NCBI RefSeq assembly: GCF_036898095.1
Contig: NC_090768.1
Location: forward strand, 47,451,687 to 47,515,686
DNA from: Palaemon carinicauda
Taxonomy: Eukaryota; Arthropoda; Malacostraca; Decapoda; Palaemonidae
Direction of reading: 5' to 3'
Length of the DNA: 64,000 nucleotides
Shown here piece after piece: positions 11,472-22,690 of the stretch. Below the pieces are notes generated by a model. The model was not told the origin of the DNA, ran no database searches, and saw only the letters and a program-made list of their open reading frames with translations. Within the stretch, counting starts at the first letter, position 1; every line of letters begins with the position of its first letter. Both the position numbers and the translations under genes were made by a program.

Positions 11472-11525
11472 ACTGCACATATTTCATACACGCTCGTACA
11501 CTGTAATGTTATTGCTTTTTATGTC
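11472..11525 (+). repeat. 3' LTR of Gypsy relic, truncated
   Basis: TGTACTGCACATATTTCATA followed by CTGTAATGTTATTGCTTTT matches the 5' LTR start. Similarity stops near 11520, where the minus-strand LINE begins. Confidence 0.55.
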
Positions 11526-12415
11526 TTCTGTCTCTTTTGCTAATTTTTCTGCCTCTTCATGTCCTGGCACCCCAAAATGTGTTGGAACCCAGTAAAACTG
11601 AACTTCGTTGCCTGCAGTGCTACAAATATACACCCACTTCAAAAATTTTTATAGCTAAATGGTTGGTTGGAATCCATAAAATGGTAAAAATACCCTCTTT
11701 CATTATTGTTATTTTTTCATTAGCAGTCATAACACTATACATCTCTGCTTTAAAGATTGATGATGCTAAAGGAGTGCACATTTCCAATCAAAAGAATTAT
11801 TGTACACCCCAAATCTAATGCCAGCACTGGATTTGGAGCCATCTGTAAATATAAATTCACTATCCCTATGCTGTTGGGCATGTTCCATATAGATAGTTCA
11901 AATTTCTTCATTTACCGTGTTGCCTTTACACCTAGTAAAATATTTACAGATGGCGATCTCTGGAGGTTTCCTGGAAGGGGTAACTGATAACTTGAAAGGT
12001 AGTACCTCACTCCTGGAAAGGATCAGGCTATTTAGCAGATGTTTCACTCTGAATCCATAAGGCTTTTGGGATATAGAGTAAGCCTTACAGCAACAAAAAA
12101 AATTCTTTATTAGCAGTTTGAAAGGAAAGTGAATTAGGAAGCCATTGTAACCTATACTAATATCTAATAGTAGTAGACTGGAGATATAAGTCCAAAGGTC
12201 ACTCACCTGTATCAACTAACAGACAAGGGATAGGGGATGACCTAAAAGCACGAAGAGCTAATCTAATGCCAGCATGGTGAATGGAATCTAAAAATTTCAA
12301 CTTTGTAGAGGAGGCAGCAAAATATATTTTACATCCAGATGAAAGTTTTGATAAAATAAGGAATTTATAAATTCTTAAGAAAGCCTGACAATCTGCTCCC
12401 AAGATGTATGGGACA
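11520..12415 (-). pseudogene. LINE relic: RT C-terminus plus RNase H (I/R1-like)
   Basis: On the minus strand, 12199-12402 encodes FLRIYKFLILSKLSSGC, then LDSIHHAGIRLALRAFRSSP, the typical C-terminal part of an I/R1/Jockey-type RT. Further along come EFIFTDGSKSSAGI (11850-11800) and, near 11600-11540, WVPTHFGVPGHEEAEKLAK. These are the start and end of an RNase H domain, found in I- and R1-group LINEs. Frames are broken between them. The 5' side is lost at about 12415, as usual for truncated LINE copies. It cuts the Gypsy 3' LTR. Confidence 0.75.
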
Positions 12416-12582
12416 AAAATCTAAAAACATTTAAAATCTCCAAACATTTAACTTTTAACTTTTTGAGATGCAAGACTCAAAAGTAAACTTTCTTTCGAAA
12501 GTTAGATTGAGAAATTGCATTTAGACACACTTATACACACACACACACGTTAGATAATAAGTTAATTTGCACTAGGGGACGA

Positions 12583-14004
12583 GTGTCCCAAGTAGAGGAA
12601 ATGAAACATTTGATTCTTTTGCCAGCCAAAGGGCACTTAGTTAGGACTTATCTAAGATATTTGCATAGTTTACATTTACATTGTGGTGTGAATACACTAA
12701 TGGGTATCTTTCGACAGAAATGCTGGTCGCCGGGCCTACGTTCCATTGCGAGGCGGATCGTGCGGCGGCAGTATCCAGAATGCGTGATAGCCTTCCAGCC
12801 CCTGTTGAGACAGCCACCACCACCCCCCCTACCGAAGGAAAGGATCAACCTAACGAAGCCCTCTACAGCAGTCGGAGTGGACCACACAGCGGCCATACAG
12901 ACTGAAACGCGGCCAGGCTATATACTGATCGTGACTTGCATGGCCAGCAGGGCCGTGTACCTCGACTTCTGCCCCTCCCTGGAAGCGGAAGAATTTGTCT
13001 TAGCCTTACGTCGTTTTTGTGCTACCCACGGTGCTCCGTCTTTCATCACATCTGATAATCATCAAACGTTCAAGACTGCCAGCAACCTCCTTCAGGGACT
13101 TTATGAAGAGGATGAAGTCCAGCAGTTCCTGAGGAAAACTGGAATTGAATGGCGTTTTCAGACGGCCCCTGCACCTTGGAAAGGTGGGTTCTTCGAGCGC
13201 CTAATCGGAGTGACAAAACGTGTCCTCCAGATAGCCCTCCCTCGGGAAGAAGTACCTGGCGGACGCCCACGTACTAACATTAGTGAAGGAGGCCGAGGCG
13301 GCGACAAGTGCGAGGATGAGGTCCTTACCCCCTCCCATTTAATGAGAGGAAGCCCAATCAACCTCATGGCACCGATCTTGCCAGACGACCACCTCAATGC
13401 GACCTTCACTTCCCGGAGGCTCCGTGATCGTTATTTGAAGCTGACAGACTCTTTGAAAGCCTTCTGAGAGAGGTGGAGAAAAGAGTATTTGAGTGCCCTG
13501 AGAGCCAGACACGACTGTCAATCTAGGGAACCTTCCAAGCTGCACCCCGGAGACGTCGTGCTGGTCAAGCAAGACAATCAAAAAAGGGCTACATGGCCCC
13601 TTGGACGTGTCGTGGAGACATATCCTGACGACGACGGAGTCGTGCGTTCAGCCAAGGTGTTGTTCGAGGGTGTTGAGTCCCTGCGAGCTGTCAGCCACAT
13701 GGTTCCCCAGGAGATTGCCCCCTCTGATGACAATGATGGTGTTGGAGAAGACGATGGCGACGTCGAAAACGAGGGTGGGTACAGTTTGACAGCAGGACTG
13801 CAAGGGATCGTTGAGATGTCTGGGGACAACCAGGAGATGGTTCAGGCTACGACATCTCGACAACCAGCCACAGTGGTCTTAGGTAGTGACGCAAATAGTG
13901 ATAACAATACGGTAAGTGAGATGAGTGAAAGTGACGTAGAATCAGAGACAACGGGCACACAAGGACGTTCCGCACGCCCATTGAGAAAGGCTGCTGCAAA
14001 GTAG
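12583..14004 (+). pseudogene. BEL/Pao pol C-terminus: integrase plus C-terminal domain (one stop)
   Basis: The 294-codon frame 12583-13467 and the frame from 13489 to 14004 are in the same register, separated by a single TGA at 13465-13467. Order: a zinc-binding integrase N-terminus (LPAKGHLVRTYLRYLHS), the catalytic core with D in GVDHTAAI, D in ITSDNHQTF and E in APWKGGFFERL, and then the C-terminal domain of BEL/Pao (KLHPGDVVLVKQDNQKRATW, about 13540-13600). An acidic tail rich in D, E and S ends the product. RT and the 5' half are absent. Apart from the stop the frame is clean, so this copy is younger than the Gypsy relic. Confidence 0.88.
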
Positions 14005-14245
14005 CGAGATTTGATGGAACGATTACTTCAAAACGAGGACATGTAAAGGAAAATGGGAGAGTCCCTTCTGGTAGGTAGAGAGGGTGGAAAGAAGTAAGTG
14101 TAGGTGAGTTTGAATCCACGGAGGTTGGAAGTGCGTCGGGTGTAGAGTACGGGGATGGGAGGGTCTCTCTCGTACATACAAGTCGAGCGTTGTACAGAAC
14201 CAGCCCCCCCCCCATCTCTTGTTTCCCCTAAAGTAATTGCCAGGG

Positions 14246-15182
14246 TGTGGCAGTGTGGGAAGGGTAATTCCCTTGATCGATTAAGGGCAGATTGCCTTAT
14301 GATTTAATATGTATACCTAAGTTTATTCAATTTATGATTGTACATGTATACATTGCTTATATGAGATATTATTGCAGGCCCTTTGCCTACTTGCCTTTCT
14401 ATTGATTGATTCATGTATGTATTATATGTCTGGGTACATTTTTTTTTCTGCATTGCCATTCTGTGTGTACACTTGTAAGAGTTGATTGCCCCGGGGTAAT
14501 TTTTCTGTTGATGTACATTGTGTGTACTCCGTTAGAGTCGTTGTGGAGCGCTACGCAACAAGCCTAGCAGAGTCTTGGAGTGGTTACTCCTACCCCGAGT
14601 CCAGTCTTGCCTAATTTACCGACGTTTCACCGCCCCTTTATTTCGGGTGTGGAGGATGTCGGGAGTTTCGAACTGATCACTCGAAATCCCCGCTATTTAA
14701 CTCCACGAACGCTGCGTTAAATTGGGGTAAGATTGGAAGATCTCGCGGGCGTTTCTGCGAATGAGTGTTGTCCAATATGTGACGGTGTTGTGGCATAAAA
14801 TTCAACCACCTGGTGGGGAAGGAGCAGGTGTCAGAGAGACAAAGTATTTAATATTTACGAATTACAAAAATGATATTATACTGTTTCACCACGACAAAAA
14901 TATCAATGTATATGTTTAGAGCCAAGGACTCTCTTGTTTGTTGGATTACGGCAAATTATGGCCTTCAGCCGAAGTGTTAAGTTTACCCTTTGATCTGAAG
15001 TAAGACTTTGATTGTTTCTCTGTCTTGTGGTCGATAAATAAGCTGTATCAAACCCCTTATTGAATAAATAACGTAAGAATTAACTCGCATCTCACAAGGT
15101 CACTTTAGTTAGCGCTGGAGATCGTAGTTTTCCTCGGAGCTGTCCAGCACGACGCTCGTTCATTCCTGCCTAAACTCCCACA
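14246..15182 (+). repeat. Probable 3' LTR of the BEL/Pao element
   Basis: About 0.9 kb directly downstream of pol, starting TGTGGCAGTGTGGGA and ending at TCCCACA. This gives short inverted ends (TGTGGGA/TCCCACA). No second LTR copy is in the window, so the limits are tentative. Confidence 0.4.
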
Positions 15183-15374
15183 GTAAGTTAAACTATATTG
15201 TTTGTCTCTCTGTCTCCGGCTCCAAGCCACCGTGATACCAGGTAGGTTCCTTTTGTGAGTTTTGTATGTAACTATTCATTGTAAAGACCCAATACTCAAC
15301 TTTCCGAAGGCGAAAGAATGCATAATAAATCCTTGAAAATCGATCGAAAAGTTAGATCAACAGGGAACACCACT

Positions 15375-15768
15375 AAGCGAAATCGCTACAAAATTAAGAA
15401 TGTCCGCCATCCTGGGAATGGCGCTGGGGTGGTGGTCAATAGTAGTACGGGAACGGGGGTAACCTTGTTACGGCCCCCTTCTATTCTTTTGCCCCGTCCC
15501 CCTCGAAGCGTTAACGCTTTTTGGGGTAGAGATTGCTATGAGATGTGTCAAGAATGCATCCTCTGTTCTTATGCGATATCCTTGAGAAAATTTTAAGGAT
15601 AATCGCTCCAGGAGTTAGAATTCTGGGACCTGAAGGTTAATTCTCTGGGAATATCACTGTAGTATATATTATATCCTTTTGAAGCTACCTTAGGAACTTC
15701 CATCAGGACGACATGGCGATCTCACCCAAAAATAGATTTTTCGCTTCGCTCAAAATCCGTTTATTTTG
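15375..15768 (+). repeat. Solo terminal repeat of a D-type DIRS element
   Basis: It is the reverse complement of the right terminal repeat of element D (58279-58640), sharing GAATGTCCGCC, GGGAATGGCGCTG, GGAACTTCCATCAGGACGAC and CCCAAAAATAGATTTTTCGC. It ends at TCAAAATCCG like the D terminus. No DIRS coding sequence adjoins it. Confidence 0.8.
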
Positions 15769-17704
15769 ATCCCAGTCAGTGGTGGTATATATCCAGATTT
15801 CCAGGAGCTGTATTACATAGTACCCTGGTAATTCAATTATTATAGATTTATATCTTCGAAACATCCAGCTGGCATTAAAAGTTTCCCCATGAATGCTAAA
15901 GATCCATAACTCCTTTTTATCATCCCGCTCTTTGAGGTTCAACCTAATTTAATTAACATTTCCTTATGGTTTAAAAGTCATCCATAAAGCTTCATTGTGA
16001 CAATTTATAGGTATATTGCACATGTCTGTGCAAGAAAACCTGGTCATTGCAGATTAGTTTTGACTCTTGAAGAAATGAAATTTGGTCATATGACCTTATG
16101 TGTATTTAGATCATTACACTCAACTACTGATGTGCTGTATCTACTAGAATCCTCTATTTGTGAAGTATTTGTCTCCAAGCATCATGTAAATGTTCTCTCC
16201 TTTTTTTTACTTTAGACACTGTATGATACTGCATTGAGACATGACCTTCTTTTACTATTCACGATTGATAATCGAGAGGAGAATTAGCCTTATTTATTCA
16301 AGCATTCATGGTTCACCAGTACTTACAAACTACAATAGGAAATACTTTATCTGATCATAGATGCCAAGGAGGAGTTCCTTAAGCTAGTATGTTAAGTGTT
16401 CAATATTTTCTTTAGCAGGTAATGGGATATCCTATCATCCCCCATTATATTCTTCCTACACTTTCTGTGGACAATTTTTCTATATATTTTGCTGTAAACT
16501 AAAATGGTAATGCTTGAAAGAATATACAACTTACAACTGACAAAATTATAAACTAGGCTGATCTTAACGGCTTTAAATTTTCTAAAATTAAAACCATGAT
16601 AGTCCCATTTTTATGTATTCGGAAGTATATCCACACCTGGTTATATACAGCAAAGGTCAACGAATCCCATGTTTTTAGGCAAGAAAGCTTTTATGTTAAC
16701 TTTAGATCATTGATCAATGTGGGTTCAGATGATGAAACCTGTATGTTATATAGATTTAGAGTATCTTCAGTTTGTCGAGAGAGTTCTAGTCCATATTTGA
16801 GTTGAGGATTCCATTCTTGCATCTAAATCCTGTCTCAGGGTTCTTTCACAGTGACAGTTTTCTTCAAGGGGAGACTGTCATATTCTCTAGGTGATGGATG
16901 AGGCTCTTAATCCTCATAACTTGAGATGTCTCTGAAACCGACATAGAGGTTCCAAGAAGGCTTACCTCTGTTGGGTTGATGCCAGCGATCACAGTGGAGG
17001 CCCCAGTAGGTTTACCAATAGTAATGTTCTCAAAGTTTTGAGAATTCCCTATTTCGTCTTAAACATCCTTCCTTTCTTTAGCCGTAAACACATTGAGGCG
17101 AGCTAAGGAGGCAGAGAGAGGTCTGGGAAAACTTTCCTGGCTCAACATGTGAGGCCGAAAGTATGGGCTTCCTTTCAAAGATTCAATCTATTACATGACA
17201 AAGATTTCTCTGCTGGGAGGCCTCTATGTCGTCCTCGATGCGGGCCTCCTCTACTCTTTTTATTATGGTTGACTCCTGAGTTAGGCTGGAGTTCCGTTAT
17301 CACTGAAGTAGGGTAGAAGGATTCTTGCCCTTCTTTACCTATAAAGGTTCGTGAAGGGGAATCCCCAGAGCAGATAATTCTATAATTATCATTCATGTCC
17401 ATGGGGCCAATGTTTGATCCACCCCTTGTACTTTTTAGGGAGGAAGTCTCAACCTTGATGGGTTATGGAGAAAAGTACTTATGCATTGAACTATTAGTAT
17501 ATGATCTGTCATTACGGAGGGTCATGATAACCTGGAATGAGTTGTAAACTTGTCCTGTGCGTAAAGAAATTTCTTCATGCGCACTAAAGATGAAGCATGT
17601 GGTGACGTCAATATACGCGGACATGGCGGGGCGTACAGCTTCGTCTGGTTGAACGATGATCCTGACTGAATCATGGAAAGCGGTAGTTTCCATTATTTTC
17701 GTAC
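15769..17704. other. Unassigned region
   Basis: About 1.9 kb with only short frames (under 80 codons). I recognise no domain or repeat family. The part 16800-17450 is less AT-rich and could hold an old retroelement remnant, but no motif supports this. Confidence 0.4.
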
Positions 17705-18240
17705 TTGACTTCCCTACTCTAGAAAACAAGCTTGTTGGGTATGCAGATGATGCTACTCTCTTAGCATCAATTTCACCTTCTGAAAGTAGATCTGGGGTTG
17801 CTGAATCCCTTAATAGAGATCTAGCTAAAATTAGTGCATGGTGCAAATTATGGGGCATGAAGTTAAATCCTAACAAAACTCGAGGTATAATTGTAAGTAA
17901 ATCAAGGACAGTGGTTCCTCAACATCCAGATCTCAGCATTAATAATGTTTCTCCAACAATGTATGACTTCTAAAATTTTAGGCGTGATTCTTGACAGCAA
18001 ATTTACTTTTGAGAAACACATTAGGTCTGTGTCATCTTCAATTTGCACAAAAAATTGGCTTATTAAGAAAGTCTTTTAAGATTTTCGGTGATCAATCTAT
18101 TCTGAAGAAGTGTTTTAACTCTTTCTTTTTACCTTGTTTCGAGTATTGCTCTCCTATCTGGTCTTCAGCAGCTGATCCTCATCTTAATTGGTTGGACAGG
18201 AACTTACAGTCTATTAAATTTTCTTATATCTGATTTAGAT
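17705..18240 (+). pseudogene. LINE RT fragment (Jockey-like group), 5' truncated
   Basis: Frames 17656-17973 and 17991-18233 encode KLVGYADDATLLASI (the catalytic YADD box), ISAWCKLWGMKLNPNKT, and then SFKIFGDQSILKKCFNSFFL. They match, residue for residue in long stretches, the LINE copy at 56486-57391 on the other strand. One frameshift lies near 17972. The 5' limit is where similarity starts (about 17705), and the 3' part after 18240 is missing. Confidence 0.85.
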
Positions 18241-18360
18241 ACCTAGTCTCATGATTTAAGGGAACAATTTATGGTAGAGAGCTATTAGGTGTACCTGTCA
18301 CAAAGAGGGTACATAATTCTAATAGCTCTCCATCTTTTAATCGAAAAAGAGGACACCACC

Positions 18361-18414
18361 ATTCCTGTAATCATTGTAATTAGTTAGATCTTTTTTAACA
18401 TTTTCACCAACATA
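18361..18414 (-). mobile_element. LINE fragment, left part, split by DIRS insertion
   Basis: It matches 52265-52320 in the minus-strand LINE at 51.0-53.7 kb (CTGTAAT.ATTGTAAT.AGT, then TTTTTT.ACATTTTCA.CAACA). The same LINE resumes at 20582. Confidence 0.75.
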
Positions 18415-20581
18415 TGAAAATGCATAAATATAGGCATAATCAATTTATTTCTATTTGAACACGATGTTGTATGGATATTTATCCATATTTATACCTAGTT
18501 AGAATTAAATATATGCATAAATATAGGCATAGTTATGTTCATATATTTTTATTTGGACTTTCAAGAATAACTAATGAATATTACCAAAGCAAATTCAAAG
18601 TGTCATTAAAGTAAGTACAGTTTACTTTGTATTCATGTTAAATCCTTGGCCACCCGTGGTCTGAGTGATCTCTGTCTGTACCGGAGCTCCGGTAACAATC
18701 CCCGGTACAAAGGTCCGTCATAGTGACAACGTGAACACCAGAGGAAAACTAATATTAACCTCAATGCTGATCGCCTGTACGATATCCGGTTAAGCCGGAG
18801 TTTCGATGAAAAGGATCGTAATAACGATATTGTGATTATTCATGAAAAAGGGTTCATACCCTGATTCTGATCGTCTGATTGATCTCTGTTTGTAACGGAG
18901 AACTAGTGACAAAGGTCCGTCATCGTGAAAACGTGATCCTCAGCGGTACGATAACATTCTCTAATACTGAATGTTTGTGTTATCTCCAGTGAAGCCGGAG
19001 ATTCGATGAAAAAGGGACCGTAATAATGAAACTGTGAAGTCTTCATCGGTATCACATTGTTAACTCCGGTTCTGGCCGTCTGCTTGATCTCTGTTTGTAC
19101 CGGAGATCCGGTAGCAAAGGCCCGTCACCGTGATATCGTGACCGTCCCCGGTACGATAACATTAACCTCAATGAATGATTGTGTTATCTCCCGTGAAGCC
19201 GGCCGTAACGGTGTAATTATGATCAAACATGACAAAGGTTCGTGTGTAAAAGGCTTCAGCCGGAGTCCGAGTGCCGGATTTCACCGTTGCACTCCAAAAA
19301 TCTGCTCCTGAACGTTAACTAGTTCTCACCCAATGAGTATCCATATAGCGGAGCATAACTCAAGGCGGAGCTAAGCATAACTCACGGAGTTAAGGGTGTC
19401 GGTATAAAACGACCCCAATTAATGACTCATACACTAACGTACCTATTAATAGTGTTAGCTATATTACCAGTAACCACATCAATAAAAACGTTTATAATAT
19501 TAAACGTACTGTCATCAACTCTGATACTAAGAGGAGGCCTGAATAACTCGTGATCGTATAAAAACGGAGAACGGGAAATTCACCTCTCTTACTCGAGCTA
19601 ACAAAGAAAACGAGAGAAGGGATAACTCATATCTGTAGAACAGGGAACGAGCAGTCTCTGTTTTCGCTCTCAAGGTTACATAATAAAAAAACTAACATCA
19701 CACAATAAAACAAGAACATTAATAAAATTGATTGCTTTTCTTAGTAATAACCAAGAACGAAGAATAACGACAACGTAACAAATAAACATGGATATAGTCT
19801 AAATCGAAGCCTCTGAGGCGAGTACAAACTAACAGACTAAATCGCTAAACTTTAATTCGCTATTCTTTAAATCGCTATTCTTCGTAGGTCCAAATTGGAC
19901 TTGCAAGCAAATAAATACCATAGTAAAAATTAATGATAACACTAAAAGGCCATAAAACGTAAGTGATATAACCTAGATGACAGAGTACCAGATGGGCAAA
20001 ATTAACTAGAATATTTACCGAAGCGAACATAACACAAAATGGCTGCCGATACCTCGGCCGGACAATCGCTTCCAAAACTAAAAACCACCATATTGGAAAC
20101 AGAACAAATGCCCGGTACTGTCAAAAGCTGCCAAAACAAACTATGGTACTTAACATTGGTAAGGGTGAAGTATCAACGTCAGTCATGTTGAATTAACGAC
20201 AATCACTTCGAAAAACACTGGGCAAAACACTTATCAACTTTGCGGTCAAGTCCAAAACAGAAGGATAACCTGGTGAGCGCGAGTGGTAGGTGTCGGTAGG
20301 GTATCCCAACTGTATTCTCTAGGGCCTGTCACGGCCCTCCCCCTTTGATGAAGGGATTATCTAAATGGAAGACAGCCTGTGAATAGTGTTTTACAAACGC
20401 CCTTTTTAGATATACGACACCAACAAGGTGCTCGCGCGAGGGTTGTAACCTCTGCATTCCATGCTTTTAATTTTCTCTGGTATATTTGGAAGATTTATAT
20501 CAGAAAAAGTACAAAGAAGGACTTTTTCGCCGGGCGTCACAGGTCTCTCCCCAGAAATAGATTTTTCCTTCGTCAAAATCC
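18415..20581 (-). mobile_element. DIRS (B-type) 5' end insertion: terminal repeat plus leader
   Basis: On the minus strand it starts GGGATTTTGACGAAGGAAAA at 20581, runs through a B-type terminal repeat (20278-20581) and a B-like leader (compare 44160-44460: AAGTACCATAGTTTGTTTTG), then a set of CCGG-palindrome repeats (18640-19310). It ends in an AT-rich stretch at 18415. No gag or pol is present. A 25-bp direct repeat flanks it (18390-18414 and 20582-20606). The part 19391-20535 is nearly identical to 25795-26940. The small frame at 19875-20075 lies in leader sequence and is not taken as a gene. Confidence 0.75.
18640..19310 (-). repeat. CCGG-palindrome repeats of a DIRS leader
   Basis: Three or more diverged units of roughly 200-230 bp share TGATCTCTGT.TGTA, ACCGGAG, GGTCCGTCA and GTGTTATCTCC. 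Perfect palindromes such as ACCGGAGCTCCGGT (near 18679) occur. The leaders of elements A and B hold different GC-rich palindromic repeats at the matching position. Confidence 0.65.
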
Positions 20582-20760
20582 CTTTTTTAACATTTTCACC
20601 AACATACCTAGCTTCCATTCATCAGGTTTTGCCTCTTCATGCTACATTCTACAAAATAATCTTGTAAGTATTCTGGGAGTCACTTAATTTTTGGTCAATA
20701 TCATCTCAGCAGTTATTCCATCGTATCAAGGGGTTTTCAATTCATTTATGGGGATACCAC
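20582..20760 (-). mobile_element. LINE fragment, right part, split by DIRS insertion
   Basis: It continues the LINE fragment of 18361-18414 and matches 52300-52470 (CATTCATCAGGTTTTGCCTC, CTTGTAAGTATTCTGGG, CAGCAGTTATTCCATCGTA). Confidence 0.8.
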
Positions 20761-21917
20761 TGCCGTCCATAGATCCATCCAGGAGGTAACTTGGGAGGTC
20801 GACAAGGCCAAGGTCTTCATGGAAGTGGCCTCCTGTAGAGAGAAGTTTATCCCGCCAATTAACATCTTGTATTCTGAAACACCTGTGGCGAACGCTGCAA
20901 GATAGTCCTCCCCCGAACTGTGTCCCGACATAAGGGCTTTGGCGAGCCATTGGTGGCAGAAGGAGCTTGCTGGAACCTTGCGGCGACTGAAGGTAATTTC
21001 TCTGACATATGATGACACCGTTTAGGTTGGTGAGGGCATGAGAGGTGGATTGAGACAAGGGCAGGGTTAGGGGCTGTCTAGATTCTACTCGGGCACCATA
21101 CAAGAGGTGCACCTGTGAGGTGCCCTGCGGAGAGGCAGAAGGGGGTGGGTCGGTGATGCCGTTGCAATGACATATTAAACCGATGAACCTCTTGAAGGCA
21201 GAAGCCTTGTCCAGGGAGGGGTGGTCCTCCCCTGGTTTGGAGGAGTCCCCTTCCGAGGTGTCTCTGCAAACAATGGGTTCCCTCCTGGGCGAAAACTTCC
21301 CTGACGGCGGTGAGGAGGGCGTAGCGGAATGTTCCAGGGACCGGCGAAGGAAATCCATGGGAGGAGACTTTGGGCCAGTAGGGATGTGTTGGAATGGCGG
21401 TGACAGCAGAGTTCTGAGGGAGTATCTCCACTATGGAGTCCCTCTGATCCCGGGAAGAAGGACGTCTGCGCAATGAATGGAACCGGTCGTGGTCCCACTG
21501 GCAAGCGCTACTCCTGCAATGACGCTGACGATCACGGTTGGGTGGCGACAAGTCCCCACAACTACCACCTTCACGGTATTTCCTGCTGACTGGGGAGATG
21601 ATCTCGAGAGAGGGGGACCTGGATCGTTCCCTCTTCTTCCCCCTCTGAACTGACTCATCCCCTCGAGGCAGGGAAGCCTCTCCAGTCCGGATGGGGGCCT
21701 GGGCAGGCTCCGCCAATCACTTCTTACTCTTTGAGGGAGCAAGGGACTCATAGTCCAATGTAGGCGATGCCCTGATAGCAAAAGGGCAGAAAAGCTGGTC
21801 GTGCCTCTGGGGAGACCTGGAGGGGGAGGGGGGAGGACCTGACCAAGAGTGCGGGGAAGTCGGGAATCCCTCCTGAAATGGCGACGGTCCTAAGGTCTTA
21901 GGGTTGGGGGTGGCCAT
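20726..21917 (-). pseudogene. Unrecognised retroelement-like frames, Pro/Ser/Arg-rich
   Basis: Several minus-strand frames overlap here (21717-21917, 21078-21716, 20726-21358 and 20746-21018), suggesting one gene broken by frameshifts. The upstream part is rich in P, S and R (KKRERSRSPSLEIISPVSRK). The last part (20746-21018) reads SSGEDYLAAFATGVSEYKM and SLQEATSMKTLALSTSQVTS, which looks helical and could be a capsid domain. The base composition is GC-rich against an AT-rich surround. I do not recognise a family. A Gag protein of an unclassified retroelement is the likeliest reading. Confidence 0.35.
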
Positions 21918-22369
21918 GTGTTCCTTCGGTGAGGTGGCCAGGAATGGTGATGGCGCATGGTTTGGGTAAGCAACGCATCCTGATATTGATCCGATGGGAA
22001 GCGAAGAAGTCGCTCAGGCCAGGGCGAACACGCATTCTAACGGGGAGACAGGTAATCTGGGTGGAACACGCGTGGTCTCCGTTGCAACCCCCAGGTGTAC
22101 GGACGTCCTTGAGATTGGACATGGGGAATTGCCAACCCAGACCAAACATCCTAGGGACTGGAATTAAGACGGGCCCAAAATGCATGGACGATGTACTCAA
22201 CGAAGATACCAGGAGCAACCACCAAAGTTCCTAACAAGGGAGAGGCCCCCAATGCATAGCACCTGACGAAGGAGAATGCACGGGCACATCCCTTGAGTCA
22301 TGACTATTGTGGTTCGTGGAAGTATTTCACATCGGAACAAAAAATTATTCCCTAGTTTAAGAGCCCTCT

Positions 22370-22690
22370 TGCCTGACATAAGACTTCAACATGGAAAATA
22401 ATACTCTATGCTGAAACCTAGTGACTTCATCAAGAACAGAAACTAGATGATTTTAACAGATCCTCTTTCCTATAACCTGCACAATGAAAAGAAGAGAGAT
22501 TGGACAATAAGGTGGGAGACAGTTCATAAAATATGAAGGATGTTGAAGTAAGAAAAAGGAAAAGTAGCCAAGACATTTTCAGTAAAACTGGAAAAATTAG
22601 TCCCCAGTTGCCTATCACAAGACTACAACATGGAAAGTAATATTCTATGCTGAGGCCTGAGGACTTCATTAAGAACACTAACAAGAGGTT
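22370..22690. repeat. Pair of diverged direct repeats (about 80 bp, 240 bp apart)
   Basis: Segments near 22370-22450 and 22610-22690 share GACT.CAACATGGAAA.TAAT, TCTATGCTGA and GACTTCAT.AAGAACA. Confidence 0.7.

Larger units (their letters stand above)
5058..11525 (+). mobile_element. Ty3/Gypsy LTR retrotransposon relic with nested insertions
   Basis: An old Gypsy element on the plus strand. LTR traces starting TGTACYGCAC occur at 5058 and 11472, and similarity between them runs through CTGTAATGTTATTGCT. Between them lie Gag, protease, RT, RNase H and integrase traces in the normal Gypsy order. Three events interrupt it: a TIR element at 5224-7056 inside the 5' LTR, a LINE 3' tail at about 10785-11324 inside pol, and a minus-strand LINE that cuts the 3' LTR near 11520. 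The coding parts are full of stops and frameshifts, so this is ancient and inactive. Confidence 0.8.

Noticed and set aside
16800..17460. Possible old retroelement RT in the unassigned region
   Set aside because: Read in all frames, it gave no run of recognisable motif residues.
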